Shown: positions 1-7,891 of the stretch, in pieces
Position numbering within the stretch: the stretch's first letter is position 1
How the letters are laid out: every line of letters begins with the position of its first letter
Source of the DNA: UBA9611 sp965237595
GTDB lineage: Bacteria; Chloroflexota; Dehalococcoidia; Lucifugimonadales; UBA3495
Reading direction: 5' to 3'
Assembly: GCA_965237595.1 (NCBI GenBank)
Contig: CBDEFY010000001.1
Span: forward strand, 1 to 64,000
DNA: 64,000 nt
The notes under the pieces: generated by a model
Database searches by the model: none
Told to the model about the DNA's origin: nothing
What the model saw: the letters and a program-made list of their open reading frames with translations, nothing else
Position numbers and translations under genes: made by a program

Positions 1-327
1 AGGGTCCCCGGTAAGGAGTATCGCGGCCATGATTACCGCTACCGCAGTCCCGGCCAAGGAGCTGAAAAACAAGAACAACCGTCTTTCCAGCCAGTCGGCC
101 ATCGCCCCGGAAAGCATCCCCAGGAAGAACAAAGGCGCCATGCGGGCCCCGGCCGCCACACCTACCATGAAGGCCGACCCGGTGATGTCGAAGACCAGCC
201 AGCCCACAGCCACCTGCTCCATCCCCGTGCCCAAGGAGTAGCACAGGGTGGACGTCCAGAACAGCCTGAAATCGCGGTAGTGCAGAGAGGCTGTCCAGGC
301 GCGCGAGCGCAAGCTGCGGGGAATCAA
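1..327 (-). CDS. MFS permease, N-terminal part, cut by the window edge
   Basis: The minus strand from 327 to the window edge encodes 109 uninterrupted codons that read as the start of a major facilitator transporter of the EntS/MFS_3 type. The entry motif LHYRDFRLFW is typical of that group. It is followed by hydrophobic segments TLCYSLGTGMEQVAVGWLVF and MVGVAAGARMAPLFFLGMLSG and by the loop ADWLERR, a variant of the conserved cytoplasmic loop between helices 2 and 3. No ATG fits. The best start is a TTG at 327; an in-frame TAG lies at 355-357. The C-terminal three quarters of the protein lie outside the window, so substrate and intactness cannot be judged. It is divergent from the LLM gene at 445. 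Confidence 0.75.
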   Translation of the reverse strand, partial: MIPRSLRSRAWTASLHYRDFRLFWTSTLCYSLGTGMEQVAVGWLVFDITGSAFMVGVAAGARMAPLFFLGMLSGAMADWLERRLFLFFSSLAGTAVAVIMAAILLTGDP

Positions 328-444
328 ATCGCTATTCCCTGCGGCACCGGCCTGCTATATACTCGCCATGGCCATCTGAAGCCCGGCAGGCGGGATTCGC
401 CCATAGCCTGCACCTTCGTCGATGATGAGGAGCCGAAAACCGTC

Positions 445-1494
445 ATGAAGTTCGCTCTATTTCTCCTGGCCTCTTGGACCGAGAAAGATGCGGTCCACCA
501 AAGCCGGATATACGGGGAGGCGCTGGAGCAGGTCCAATACGCCGAGGAACTGGGTTTCGATTCGGTCTGGATCGCGGAGCACCACTCAAGCCGTTACGGG
601 ATATTTCCTTCCCTGATGCCCATCCTTTCACATATCGCCGCCCAGACCAAGTCCATCCGGTTGGGCGCCGGGGTCAGCGTCCTGCCCTTCTACAACCCCA
701 TATTCCTAGCCGAGGATGCCGCCATGGTGGACATCCTCAGCAACGGCCGGTTGGAGTTCGGCGTCGGCCGCGGGTCGACTGAGTACGAATACGGCAATTT
801 CAAGATCGATTACGACTCGCGGGACGACCGCTTTCGGGAGGTGTTGGATATCATACTGGGCCTATGGACGACCGAGGACTTCACCTACCACGGGAGATAC
901 TATCAAGTGGACGGTCTGACCATAGCGCCACGTCCGCTGCAGAAGCCCCATCCTCCGGTGCACGTGGCCGTTTCCCGCACCGCCGCCAGCATCGACGTTG
1001 CGGTTGCCCGGGACCTGCCCATCCTGACCAGCTTCTTCACCCCTCAGGACGACACTCTGGGGCTTATGAGCCTTTATTCCGAACGCTGCGCCGCCGCCGG
1101 CAAGGTGTCTCGGATGGCCGAGATGCCTTTCTTCCGCTTCGTATACCTGTCCGAAGACGAGAAAGAGGCCCTGGGGTATCCCGAGAAGGCTTTAACCTGG
1201 GTGCGGGACCTGAGCACTTACCGGCGGACGATTACCCAGGGCGATGAGATTAACGTGGACTTGGACCACTGGAAGACCATACGGCCGGAGGAACCGCCCA
1301 GCTACCAGTCGGAACTGGCCAACAACCTCTACTTCGGCACCCCGGACCAGTGCGTCGACCGGATCTCCGATCTACAGAGTCAGCACGGCATCGGCTACTT
1401 CGGGGCAACCTTCTCCTTCGGCAGCATGGAGCACGCCAAGGTCATGGCGTCCATGAAGCTCTTCGCCCAAGAAGTGATGCCCAAGTTTCGGTAA
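445..1494 (+). CDS. LLM class flavin-dependent oxidoreductase
   Basis: This 349-residue protein of the bacterial luciferase-like monooxygenase family is a TIM barrel that uses reduced FMN or F420 to oxidise an organic substrate. Family marks seen: FALFLLAS at the N-terminus (strand 1), AEELGFDSVWIAEHHSS (residues 29-45), the LGAGVSVLPFYNP strand, LSNGRLEFGVGRGS, the PRPLQKPHPPVHVAVS segment before the variable region, and FGTPDQCVDRI near the end. The ATG at 445 is chosen because it begins the first barrel strand and has GAGGAG about 12 bases upstream; an in-frame ATG at 280 would add 55 unrelated residues. Substrate is unknown. Confidence 0.9.
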   Translation: MKFALFLLASWTEKDAVHQSRIYGEALEQVQYAEELGFDSVWIAEHHSSRYGIFPSLMPILSHIAAQTKSIRLGAGVSVLPFYNPIFLAEDAAMVDILSNGRLEFGVGRGSTEYEYGNFKIDYDSRDDRFREVLDIILGLWTTEDFTYHGRYYQVDGLTIAPRPLQKPHPPVHVAVSRTAASIDVAVARDLPILTSFFTPQDDTLGLMSLYSERCAAAGKVSRMAEMPFFRFVYLSEDEKEALGYPEKALTWVRDLSTYRRTITQGDEINVDLDHWKTIRPEEPPSYQSELANNLYFGTPDQCVDRISDLQSQHGIGYFGATFSFGSMEHAKVMASMKLFAQEVMPKFR

Positions 1495-1511
1495 TGGCCA
1501 GGATGTAATGC

Positions 1512-1742
1512 CTAAGCGCCCGCCACCCAGTCGGCAACCCGTTCGCCGATCATAATGGCCGTGGCATTGGTGTTGGCCCTGGGCGCTTGGGGGATGATTG
1601 ACGAATCGGCCACCCATAGACCCGTGAGTCCCTTTACCCGGCAATGCTGGCCCACCACCGCCATGGGGTCCGAGTCCGGCCCAATCTTACAGGTGCCCGA
1701 CACGTGGCGGGACGTTAGGTAGCCCAAGGTCCGGATGGGACT
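1512..1742 (-). pseudogene. C-terminal stump of a GMC oxidoreductase
   Basis: About 77 codons match only the last part of glucose-methanol-choline oxidoreductases (FAD-dependent alcohol/choline dehydrogenases). The markers are RHVSGTCKIGPDSDPMAVV, then GLWVADSSIIP and PRANTNATAIMIGERVADW. The FAD-binding N-terminal domain and most of the substrate domain (over 400 residues) are absent. The reading frame begins directly after the TAG stop of the VOC gene at 1743, so the coding remnant was joined to that gene by a deletion. A TTG at 1727 could start translation of 71 residues, but a functional product is unlikely. Its 3' end is convergent with the LLM gene at 445-1494. Confidence 0.75.
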
Positions 1743-2177
1743 CTACGATTGAGCTATCTCCTCAAAGGTGGGTTCCGGCATCCCCTCGCTCCAGGTTGGG
1801 TTGCGGAGTTCCAGCCGGTTGCCGCTGGGGTCGAAGAAATACAGCTCCTGTCCCGTGAAGAACCCCTTGGCCCGGTAGACCAATTGGTCGATGGGCATCT
1901 GGCGTTGTTGGAATAGCCTACAGGCTTGAACCAGGGTCTCGGGGCTAACGGTGAAGGCGTGATGGGCCGGTTCATCGGAATGGTCCACGTCAGCCGGATG
2001 AACCCGTTCGCAGAGCAGGATGCGGTGCTGAGTCACTCCGAAGCACGAGATGCGTGAGTCCCCCAGCCGTCCCAAGGACTCCAAGCCCAGAAGTTCGCCG
2101 TAGAACTGCTCTGATTCTTCCAGGTTGTTGACGGGTATGGACCAGTGGGTTACGTCCTCAATGTTTAGAAGTCCCAT
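1743..2177 (-). CDS. VOC (glyoxalase/dioxygenase-fold) family protein
   Basis: A 144-residue vicinal oxygen chelate protein of one paired beta-alpha-beta-beta-beta module. Seen: VTHWSIPVNNLEESEQFYGE (residues 9-28) with the first metal-ligand His, the conserved FYGELLGLESLG, and at the C-terminus YFFDPSGNRLEL, which carries the last metal-ligand Glu. The middle His of AHHAFTV fits the third ligand. The fold covers glyoxalase I, extradiol dioxygenases and fosfomycin-resistance proteins, and the sequence alone does not decide among them. It is the third gene of a minus-strand operon (VOC at 3485, isomerase at 3038, then this one, 46 bases downstream of the isomerase stop). Confidence 0.85.
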   Translation of the reverse strand: MGLLNIEDVTHWSIPVNNLEESEQFYGELLGLESLGRLGDSRISCFGVTQHRILLCERVHPADVDHSDEPAHHAFTVSPETLVQACRLFQQRQMPIDQLVYRAKGFFTGQELYFFDPSGNRLELRNPTWSEGMPEPTFEEIAQS

Positions 2178-2222
2178 GTCAGCCTCCCAAGACTTGTGTT
2201 GCCTGGGTTAAGAGTTCCGTAG

Positions 2223-3038
2223 TTACGAGTCAAGGTAGTGGAAACTTGCTTCCAGGTTGTCGAAGACATCGGCTTGCGACGGTATCTCCATGATTGCCGC
2301 CCCGGTGTAGCCCTTGGCGTCCAAGATGTCCCGCATCCTGCGGCAGCCCAGATCGCCGTCGTGCACGCTGGGAAGGGTCTCTCCGCCCCGGATCTGCTTG
2401 AAATGGACAATCTTAATCATGTCCAAGGGAAGCGCTTCCAACTCAGCCAACGGGTCGGAGTCGGGGAACCGGCGCAGTTGGTTGGTCGGGTCTGGGCACA
2501 GCCCCAAGGAGCGAGCAGCGGATTCGGGCATCATGCCCCGGACCTGCCCCACCAGCATCGCCATGTTTCGGATGGGCAGTGACGAGTTTTCCAAGGACAT
2601 TGTCACCCCTTGCCCAGCGGCCTCGGTGGCCAGCCCGGCCAGACCCAGGGCCTCCCCCGGGATGTCGCCGTGGGAATTCCAGGGGGCATCGATGGGCGTG
2701 GGGTCAACCACCCGAAGGTGGGGCTGGGAGCCGCCAACCAGCTTGGCTCCGGCCAAGGCGGCCTGGAACCCCTCGCCGTGAGGGTCGATTTTCTGGGTCA
2801 GACAGGGCAGCGCCATCGCCAGGTCATAGGTCAGACCTGGGTAGGCCCGGACCACCTCTTGCAGCCGATCCAAGTTGGGCCGCCAGTCATCCCCGGCACC
2901 CTCTTCGCATTCTCCCAAGCACGTTTGGCGAAGCTCGATGTGCTTTGCCCCCTTCTGGACCGCCTGTCCCACCAACTCCATAACGCTGTGGGAGGGCAAC
3001 TGCTCCCGCCAGGAATTTGTTATCGCGCCAAAAATCAT
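2223..3038 (-). CDS. Sugar phosphate isomerase/epimerase-like TIM barrel protein
   Basis: The 271-residue product resembles the xylose isomerase-like/AP endonuclease 2 TIM-barrel superfamily. Marks: N-terminal strand FGAITNSWRE, the GAKHIELRQT segment (residues 34-43) with a candidate metal Glu, MSLENSSLP (central Glu on a strand), and DMIKIVHFKQIRGGETLP, which supplies the His expected near the metal site, then VHDGDLGCRRMRDIL and AAIMEIPSQ with a final Glu. Members isomerise or epimerise sugars or keto acids. Sitting between two VOC genes, it probably acts in the same catabolic step series; the substrate is not evident. Confidence 0.8.
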   Translation of the reverse strand: MIFGAITNSWREQLPSHSVMELVGQAVQKGAKHIELRQTCLGECEEGAGDDWRPNLDRLQEVVRAYPGLTYDLAMALPCLTQKIDPHGEGFQAALAGAKLVGGSQPHLRVVDPTPIDAPWNSHGDIPGEALGLAGLATEAAGQGVTMSLENSSLPIRNMAMLVGQVRGMMPESAARSLGLCPDPTNQLRRFPDSDPLAELEALPLDMIKIVHFKQIRGGETLPSVHDGDLGCRRMRDILDAKGYTGAAIMEIPSQADVFDNLEASFHYLDS

Positions 3039-3083
3039 GATGTACTCCTACCTTGGGGCGCCGGTGTCTTCGGGCGGTAATAT

Positions 3084-3485
3084 CTAGACCAAGATGCCGA
3101 ACCCAGACACCGTGCACAACTCGATGCGGTTGCCGTCGGGGTCGTTCAAGTAGAAGGCCCGTTGTCCGTCGTTCCTGGTCTGGATGTCCGTGGTCTCAAT
3201 CCCCTTCTGGATCAGGGCGTCCCGGGCCGCTTCGATGTCGTCCACCTCAAAGGCGGTATGGTGGGACGGCGCCGAGGGGGCATCGGGGTTCTCGATGATA
3301 TGGACCATGGCCCCGCTGGGCAATTGCAGCCAATAGAGGTGGTCGCTGTTGACCATCTTTGGTATCTGTTTCAATCCAAGGAATTCCTCGTACCACTTCA
3401 ATGCCGCGTCCTTGTCTTTGACGTTGTAGGTGATGTGGTTGATATTCTTCAGCCGGATGTGGTCAGCGAGCATCGGGCCCTCCAT
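3084..3485 (-). CDS. VOC family protein
   Basis: A single-module VOC protein of 133 residues. The first strand INHITYNVKDKDAALKWYEE carries the first metal His. SAPSHHTAFEVDDIEAARDAL is the start of the second beta-alpha unit with its His, and FYLNDPDGNRIELCT holds the final metal Glu. It heads the minus-strand operon running to 1743 and is divergent from the LLM gene at 3682. An internal Met at 3473 is an alternative start; the upstream ATG leaves a short MEGP extension. The role is probably ring cleavage, isomerisation or lyase chemistry. Confidence 0.85.
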   Translation of the reverse strand: MEGPMLADHIRLKNINHITYNVKDKDAALKWYEEFLGLKQIPKMVNSDHLYWLQLPSGAMVHIIENPDAPSAPSHHTAFEVDDIEAARDALIQKGIETTDIQTRNDGQRAFYLNDPDGNRIELCTVSGFGILV

Positions 3486-3509
3486 ATTATTTTGAGTACG
3501 AATATTTAG

Positions 3510-3540
3510 GTGTGAACTGAATATCCGTCCACTATAATAA
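3510..3540. promoter_or_regulatory. AT-rich divergent promoter region
   Basis: The 196-bp gap between the VOC gene (minus, start 3485) and the LLM gene (plus, start 3682) contains a perfect TATAAT at 3533-3538 on the plus strand; the opposite strand reads TATTAT over 3535-3540. No convincing -35 box is seen at 17 bp in either direction. It may serve both genes, with a 140-base leader for the LLM gene. Confidence 0.4.
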
Positions 3541-3681
3541 TCCGGTGAACGCAGAAACGGAACACCGGAACCTTTTCATCATGTCCGGGCAAGCTAGTGG
3601 TGGACGTTTTACCCCCTGCGACGGTACTATTTCCCCAACATCGACGGTCAGCGGAAGAGCGCTGCCAGAGGGAATAAAGGC

Positions 3682-4800
3682 ATGAAGGCATCCTATTTCG
3701 GCGCGATGGGTTATTCGGCGCGGCATACTTTCCCCCTCGCTTGGCCGATTCCACCGGCCCACAGCGACCCCCAGACCTCGGTACAGAGCTACCAAGACGG
3801 AATGGAAGAGTGCGAGTTCGCCGAAGAGATGGGCTTTGACTGGATCAGCTTCTCCGAGCACCACTATTCCGGCCGGGTCGCCACGGGCACTCCCTCCGTC
3901 ATGGCCTCGGCGGTGGCCGAACGGTGCAAGAGGGTCAAGATAGCCATGCTGGGGCACCTGCTGCCGCTGAACAACCCGGTGCGAATCGCCGAGGAGTTGG
4001 CGATTCTAGACAACCTGACCAACGGCCGTGTCGTCGCCGGATTCCTCCGCGGCACGCCCAACGAGGACCAAGTCTACAGCATCAATCCGGCGGAGGGCCG
4101 GGGCAGGTTGTTGGAAGGCATGGACCTGATATTGAAGGCGTTGACCGAGCCCCAGCCCTTCTCCTGGGAGGGGCGCTACTACCAGTACCGCACCGTGGCC
4201 GTGTGGCCCCGCCCGGTGCAGCAGCCGTACCCGCCGGTGGTGGTCGCCACCAGAAGCGACGACACAATCCGCTACGCCGCGCAGAACAGGCTCGGCCTGG
4301 GGGTGTCCTTCGTGCACGTGGACCAGATGGAGGTATTAACGGACAAGTACCGGGGCTGGTGCGAGGAGGCAGGCTGGAGCCCCGGCCCAGACAACATCAT
4401 CTACCGGGGCAGCATCTACGTGGCTGAGACTGACAAGCAGGCCGGCGATTGGTTCGAGAGCCTCATGCAGTCCAAGCCCGGACCGAATATCCCTCTGCGG
4501 CGGACGGTGTCCGAGGCGATACAATCAGCCCGCACCGGCGGAGCGTTCGACCTGCGGGGCGTGGTGGCCGGCAGTCCGGAGGGAGACGTCGTAGGCAACT
4601 CCCTGGGAATCAACTTCTTGGGCGGACCAGACACCATCGCCAAACAGTTGAAGGAATTCCATGACCGGTGCGGCGTGGGCGTGGTCGATCTGGCGCTCCA
4701 GCAAAACAGAGTGGACCACCGGGGGGTCTTGAAAGAGATTGAACTGTTCGGGAAGGGCGTCCTGCCCCAGATAAGAGAGTTCCGATTTCGGGTAGGTTGA
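3682..4800 (+). CDS. LLM class flavin-dependent oxidoreductase
   Basis: 372-residue luciferase-like monooxygenase. Recognisable elements: YFGAMGYSARH at the start, CEFAEEMGFDWISFSEHHYS (residues 44-63), VKIAMLGHLLPLNNPVRIAE, LDNLTNGRVVAGFLRGTPNE, WEGRYYQYRTVAVWPRPVQ, and a C-terminal FLGGPDTIAKQLKEF. The EHH and NGR motifs follow the family pattern around the flavin site. It is followed closely by an alpha/beta hydrolase whose start lies 14 bases after this stop, suggesting an oxygenase plus hydrolase pair acting in sequence. The nearest ribosome binding signal is the AGAGGGA run at 3667-3673. Confidence 0.9.
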   Translation: MKASYFGAMGYSARHTFPLAWPIPPAHSDPQTSVQSYQDGMEECEFAEEMGFDWISFSEHHYSGRVATGTPSVMASAVAERCKRVKIAMLGHLLPLNNPVRIAEELAILDNLTNGRVVAGFLRGTPNEDQVYSINPAEGRGRLLEGMDLILKALTEPQPFSWEGRYYQYRTVAVWPRPVQQPYPPVVVATRSDDTIRYAAQNRLGLGVSFVHVDQMEVLTDKYRGWCEEAGWSPGPDNIIYRGSIYVAETDKQAGDWFESLMQSKPGPNIPLRRTVSEAIQSARTGGAFDLRGVVAGSPEGDVVGNSLGINFLGGPDTIAKQLKEFHDRCGVGVVDLALQQNRVDHRGVLKEIELFGKGVLPQIREFRFRVG

Positions 4801-4814
4801 CGCAAGGGAAGTCG

Positions 4815-5618
4815 ATGCCGAAAAACATAGTCAACGATGTGGTCTTCAAGGAAAGGCAGGTGGAGGCCGACGGGTTCGGCATCCGCTACTGGGAGGCTGG
4901 GGAAGGCCGGCCGGTGTTCATGCTGGATAACACCAGGTGGCGGCGGACCATGCTCCACGACGCGTTGGTCGAGAAGTACCGCATCTTTTCCCTGGAGCTT
5001 CCCGGCACCGGAGATTCACCCGTCAACACCAAGTCACAGTCCGTTAAGGACTTGGCCGCCACCGCCGCCAAAGCGGCCTCGGCGCTCACCTCGGAGAGAT
5101 ACACCCTCATCGGCACGTCATTCGGCGCCCACGTCGCCCTCTGGCAGACTCTGGAGGCGCCAGACCAAGTCGAGGCCCTCATCCTGGTGTCTCCCACCGC
5201 CATCAAACCCCTGGAGGTTTCGGTCGGCGCCACCACGAATGAAGTCCATGAACTGATGTTCGCTCACCCGGAGAACGCCCGGTCGCACGAGCCAATCGCC
5301 CAAGAGATATTTGCCAAAGAGCGGGAACTGGCGCGGCGGCTGAACTCGGTTGTCCACGGCGGCGAGGCCGAGGCCAGGCTTGGCGAGATTAGGTGCCCTA
5401 CGCTGGCGGTCTTTGGCAATAGGGACCGCTTGGTCTCGCCCGAGGCAGCCAGAGTCTACCGGGAGAACATCCCCAACTGCAATATTGCAATCGTCTACGA
5501 CGCCGGTCACTGCATCATCGGGGAGCGCCCCGAAGCCCTTCTAAATACTGTGGCCGATTACGCCGAGCAATGGGAGACTTTCATCGTGGGCCACCAATCA
5601 GGTCTCATCAACCCTTAG
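4815..5618 (+). CDS. Alpha/beta hydrolase
   Basis: 267-residue alpha/beta hydrolase. The nucleophile elbow is GTSFG (serine) within YTLIGTSFGAHVALW; an acidic residue is offered by FGNRDRLVSPEA, and the catalytic His by DAGHCIIGERPEAL near the end. The oxyanion-side strand is GRPVFMLDNT rather than the usual HG, which is atypical. An ATG at 4815 with AAGGGA five bases upstream is preferred; a TTG at 4797 overlapping the LLM stop is the alternative. It is probably co-transcribed with the LLM gene and hydrolyses an ester or carbon-carbon bond of its product. Confidence 0.85.
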   Translation: MPKNIVNDVVFKERQVEADGFGIRYWEAGEGRPVFMLDNTRWRRTMLHDALVEKYRIFSLELPGTGDSPVNTKSQSVKDLAATAAKAASALTSERYTLIGTSFGAHVALWQTLEAPDQVEALILVSPTAIKPLEVSVGATTNEVHELMFAHPENARSHEPIAQEIFAKERELARRLNSVVHGGEAEARLGEIRCPTLAVFGNRDRLVSPEAARVYRENIPNCNIAIVYDAGHCIIGERPEALLNTVADYAEQWETFIVGHQSGLINP

Positions 5619-5667
5619 ATCATTGAGTGCAGCCGCTGGGGCTTTCTTGTTTCAGCCATTGCGATGA

Positions 5668-5696
5668 GTAGGGGCACGGCAATGCCGTGCCCCTAC
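5668..5696. repeat. REP palindrome, copy 1
   Basis: A 29-base palindrome, perfect except for its central base, with arms that begin GTAGGGGCACGGC. It overlaps the last codons of the RAYT gene. The outer GTAG fits the tetranucleotide at the foot of REP hairpins recognised by TnpA-REP enzymes. Other copies are at 6330, 19954 and 22352. Confidence 0.85.
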
Positions 5697-6277
5697 GACG
5701 GTAAAGCCAATCCAATCACTGCGGGATTCTCAGGGTCCTGTGACCACTTCATTGGGTTTTCTGCGATGTATTTGCGGATGACGTCCAAGACACACTCGGT
5801 TCGGATGACGTGTTCGTAGTAATTACGCTGCCAGACCGGTTGGCCGCTACCAAGCCATTCATCTGTGACTCGGCGCGAAACAATCGACTTAAATGACCAG
5901 ACAATTGTCGGAATAGACCCTCGGACGGGCTTCCCAAAATCCTCGACGTTCTCGGTCAACCCAGGACAGGCCTTCCAGCTTCCACGCGATCTATTGATTT
6001 GCAAAATGCCGTGCAGGTGGTTGGGCATTAGCACGAATTCATCCAGCATTATCTCCGGGAAATGGACAGGGATGGATTCCCAGCATTCGATTGCCACGTT
6101 GCCGATTGGGCTGGGTGTGAAGAAGGGCTTTTCAAGGACGATTTCGCCGAAAATAGACCGGCGTCCCGCAGTAGATATTGTGATGAAATATGCTCCTGGC
6201 TGAGTGTAATCGTAGCCGGGCAGCCGGACAGAGCGATGACGGTAATTTGGGGAGTCGTTTGTGCCGAGAGAATCCAT
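5693..6277 (-). CDS. REP-associated tyrosine transposase (RAYT, Y1_Tnp family)
   Basis: 194-residue single-strand-specific HUH nuclease of the TnpA-REP family, known to bind and cleave REP hairpins in other bacteria. Seen: RSVRLPGYDYTQPGAYFIT near the N-terminus (family entry motif), the HUH pair in FVLMPNHLHGIL (residues about 81-92), and the catalytic Tyr region QRNYYEHVIRTE (around residues 150-161), followed by IRKYIAENPMKW. Length and order of motifs are normal for the family, and the gene is intact. REP palindromes lie at both ends (5668 and 6330), the arrangement expected for an element that recognises its own REPs. Domestication rather than selfish mobility is usual for RAYTs. Confidence 0.9.
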   Translation of the reverse strand: MDSLGTNDSPNYRHRSVRLPGYDYTQPGAYFITISTAGRRSIFGEIVLEKPFFTPSPIGNVAIECWESIPVHFPEIMLDEFVLMPNHLHGILQINRSRGSWKACPGLTENVEDFGKPVRGSIPTIVWSFKSIVSRRVTDEWLGSGQPVWQRNYYEHVIRTECVLDVIRKYIAENPMKWSQDPENPAVIGLALPS

Positions 6278-6329
6278 GAATCTGATTGTCGCGCGGATTA
6301 ATTACGACTTGCACCGGGCGAATGTCACC

Positions 6330-6358
6330 GTAGGGGCACGGCATTGCCCTGCCCCTAC
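6330..6358. repeat. REP palindrome, copy 2
   Basis: Same 29-base palindrome as at 5668, in reverse-complement centre orientation and with one arm mismatch (CCCT where CCGT is expected). It lies 53 bases upstream of the RAYT start codon, so the RAYT gene is bracketed by REPs. Confidence 0.85.
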
Positions 6359-6372
6359 ATGCCTGGGTAAGC

Positions 6373-6744
6373 CTAGGCGTCAATGAGTTTGTCGGTAATG
6401 GCTTGGTCGCGGAGCCCCGAGTTCCTCTCCAGATGAGACCGGATGCCGTCCAGAGCCGTGCTGACCATTGCAGCATCCAACAACTTGGCTGCGTAACCGT
6501 ATTCAGCGACTTCAAGCAGTTCCGGCGCGTTGTCCCGAATAAGGGAAAGCGCCCATTCGACCTGGTCCGCAACCCGTACCAGACCTTCGGGGAAGTCCGT
6601 ATGGGAATTGCCTGGCCGTCCCAGCCCGCTGCGTGTCAGCCCCGCCTGGCGGCGGGCCTCATTCTGCTCGTCGTATCCCGTGGTGCGGACATTCCCTGGG
6701 ATCAGGCTATTCACTGCCACGTTGCTTTCTTCGACCTCGTCCTG
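6373..6744 (-). pseudogene. C-terminal stump of a short-chain dehydrogenase
   Basis: The frame opens after a TAG at 6745-6747 and reads DEVEESNVAVNSLIPGNVRT, which matches the strand after the active-site helix of SDR enzymes (the usual VAVNALxPGxVRT). The Rossmann glycine motif, the catalytic Ser and the YxxxK motif, which should precede it, are absent. The rest (to 6373) contains a long tail not typical of SDRs, ending LLDAAMVSTALDGIRSHLER. About two thirds of the gene has been lost; the break lies just upstream of the promoter of the amidohydrolase gene at 6831. Translation from the GTG at 6720 is possible but a functional enzyme is not expected. Confidence 0.65.
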
Positions 6745-6830
6745 CTACTGCCGCCGCAACCGTGCCCACAGACTGTGGCCCCCGCACCGTGATATTATTG
6801 GGCCGCTAAACACGGCGATGGAGGACGAAC

Positions 6831-7847
6831 ATGGCGCCTGGAGGCAACGACTGGCTCGCCCAAACCCCCGAAGAGACCCTGGAGCCGGAGATCGCCATCT
6901 GCGACCCTCACCACCATTTCTGGGTTTCCCGGCCCGAACCCGTCCACTACCAACAATACCTGCTGCCGGAACTGGCCGCCGACATCCACAGCGGCCACAA
7001 CGTGCGCTCAACAGTGTTCATCGAGGTCCGCGCCGAATACCGCAAGGACGGTCCCGACGAGATGAAGCCCGTGGGCGAGGTCGAGTACATCCAGACCATC
7101 GCTGATGAAAGCGCCACCGGAAAGCACGGCCCCGGCAGAGCCGCAGCGGCCATCATCGGGCACGCCGACATGAAGCTGGGAGAGGGGGTGCGGCCGGTGT
7201 TGGAAGCCATGAAAGCCGCCAGTCCCAACCGCTTCCGGGGCGTGCGCCATTCGGTCGGCTGGGACGAAAGTCCGGAACTGGCCAACCGCGACATCAAAGG
7301 CGCGTTGGGCACCGACGGCTACCGGACTGGGGCCAGAGCCCTGGCCGACATGGGCCTGATACTGGAGAACTCCCTCTACTTCCACCAGCTATCCGAGTTG
7401 GCAGATTTCGCCAAGGCAGTGCCCGAACTGCCCATCGTCCTGAACCACATCGGCGGCCTGTGCCGGGTAGGTCCCTACGCCAACCGGGATGAAGAAGTCC
7501 TGCCCGAATGGAGGAGGGGCGTAGAGGAAGTGGCCAAATGTCCCAACATCATCATGAAACTGGGCGGTGTTGGACAACTCCGCTACGGCTTCTATTGGCA
7601 CGACCGGGAAACCGCCATCGGCTCCGAGGAGTTGGCCAAGGATCTGAGCCTGCTTATGGAGCATTGTATCCAACAGTTCGGCCCTGACCGCTGCATGTTT
7701 GAAAGCAACTTCCCGGTGGACAAGGTGTCCTACTCCTACAACGTGGTGTACAACGCTTTCAAGCGGCTTTCCAAGGGCTATTCGGCCACGGAGCGGGCCG
7801 CCATGTTCCACGACACTGCCGCCCGCGTTTACAACATTAACGTTTAA
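6831..7847 (+). CDS. Amidohydrolase family (TIM-barrel metal-dependent hydrolase)
   Basis: 338-residue protein of the amidohydrolase 2 family (COG3618-like), metal-dependent hydrolases or decarboxylases that often act on lactones or carboxylated intermediates. Seen: the metal-binding DPHHHFW motif (residues 24-30), RFRGVRHSVGWDESPE, VLNHIGGLCRVGP (a His on a mid-barrel strand), and the C-terminal MFESNFPVDK with a candidate catalytic Asp. The ATG at 6831 follows GGAGGA at 6820-6825. The next gene, an epoxide hydrolase, starts 44 bases downstream, so the pair is probably co-expressed. Confidence 0.88.
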   Translation: MAPGGNDWLAQTPEETLEPEIAICDPHHHFWVSRPEPVHYQQYLLPELAADIHSGHNVRSTVFIEVRAEYRKDGPDEMKPVGEVEYIQTIADESATGKHGPGRAAAAIIGHADMKLGEGVRPVLEAMKAASPNRFRGVRHSVGWDESPELANRDIKGALGTDGYRTGARALADMGLILENSLYFHQLSELADFAKAVPELPIVLNHIGGLCRVGPYANRDEEVLPEWRRGVEEVAKCPNIIMKLGGVGQLRYGFYWHDRETAIGSEELAKDLSLLMEHCIQQFGPDRCMFESNFPVDKVSYSYNVVYNAFKRLSKGYSATERAAMFHDTAARVYNINV

Positions 7848-7891
7848 CCAAATCGATCAACCAAGCCTGGTCGGAATGGAGCAAGATTGAA

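Noticed and set aside
280..444. An upstream start for the first LLM gene.
   Set aside because: The added residues have no resemblance to the family, and the first barrel strand begins at 445.
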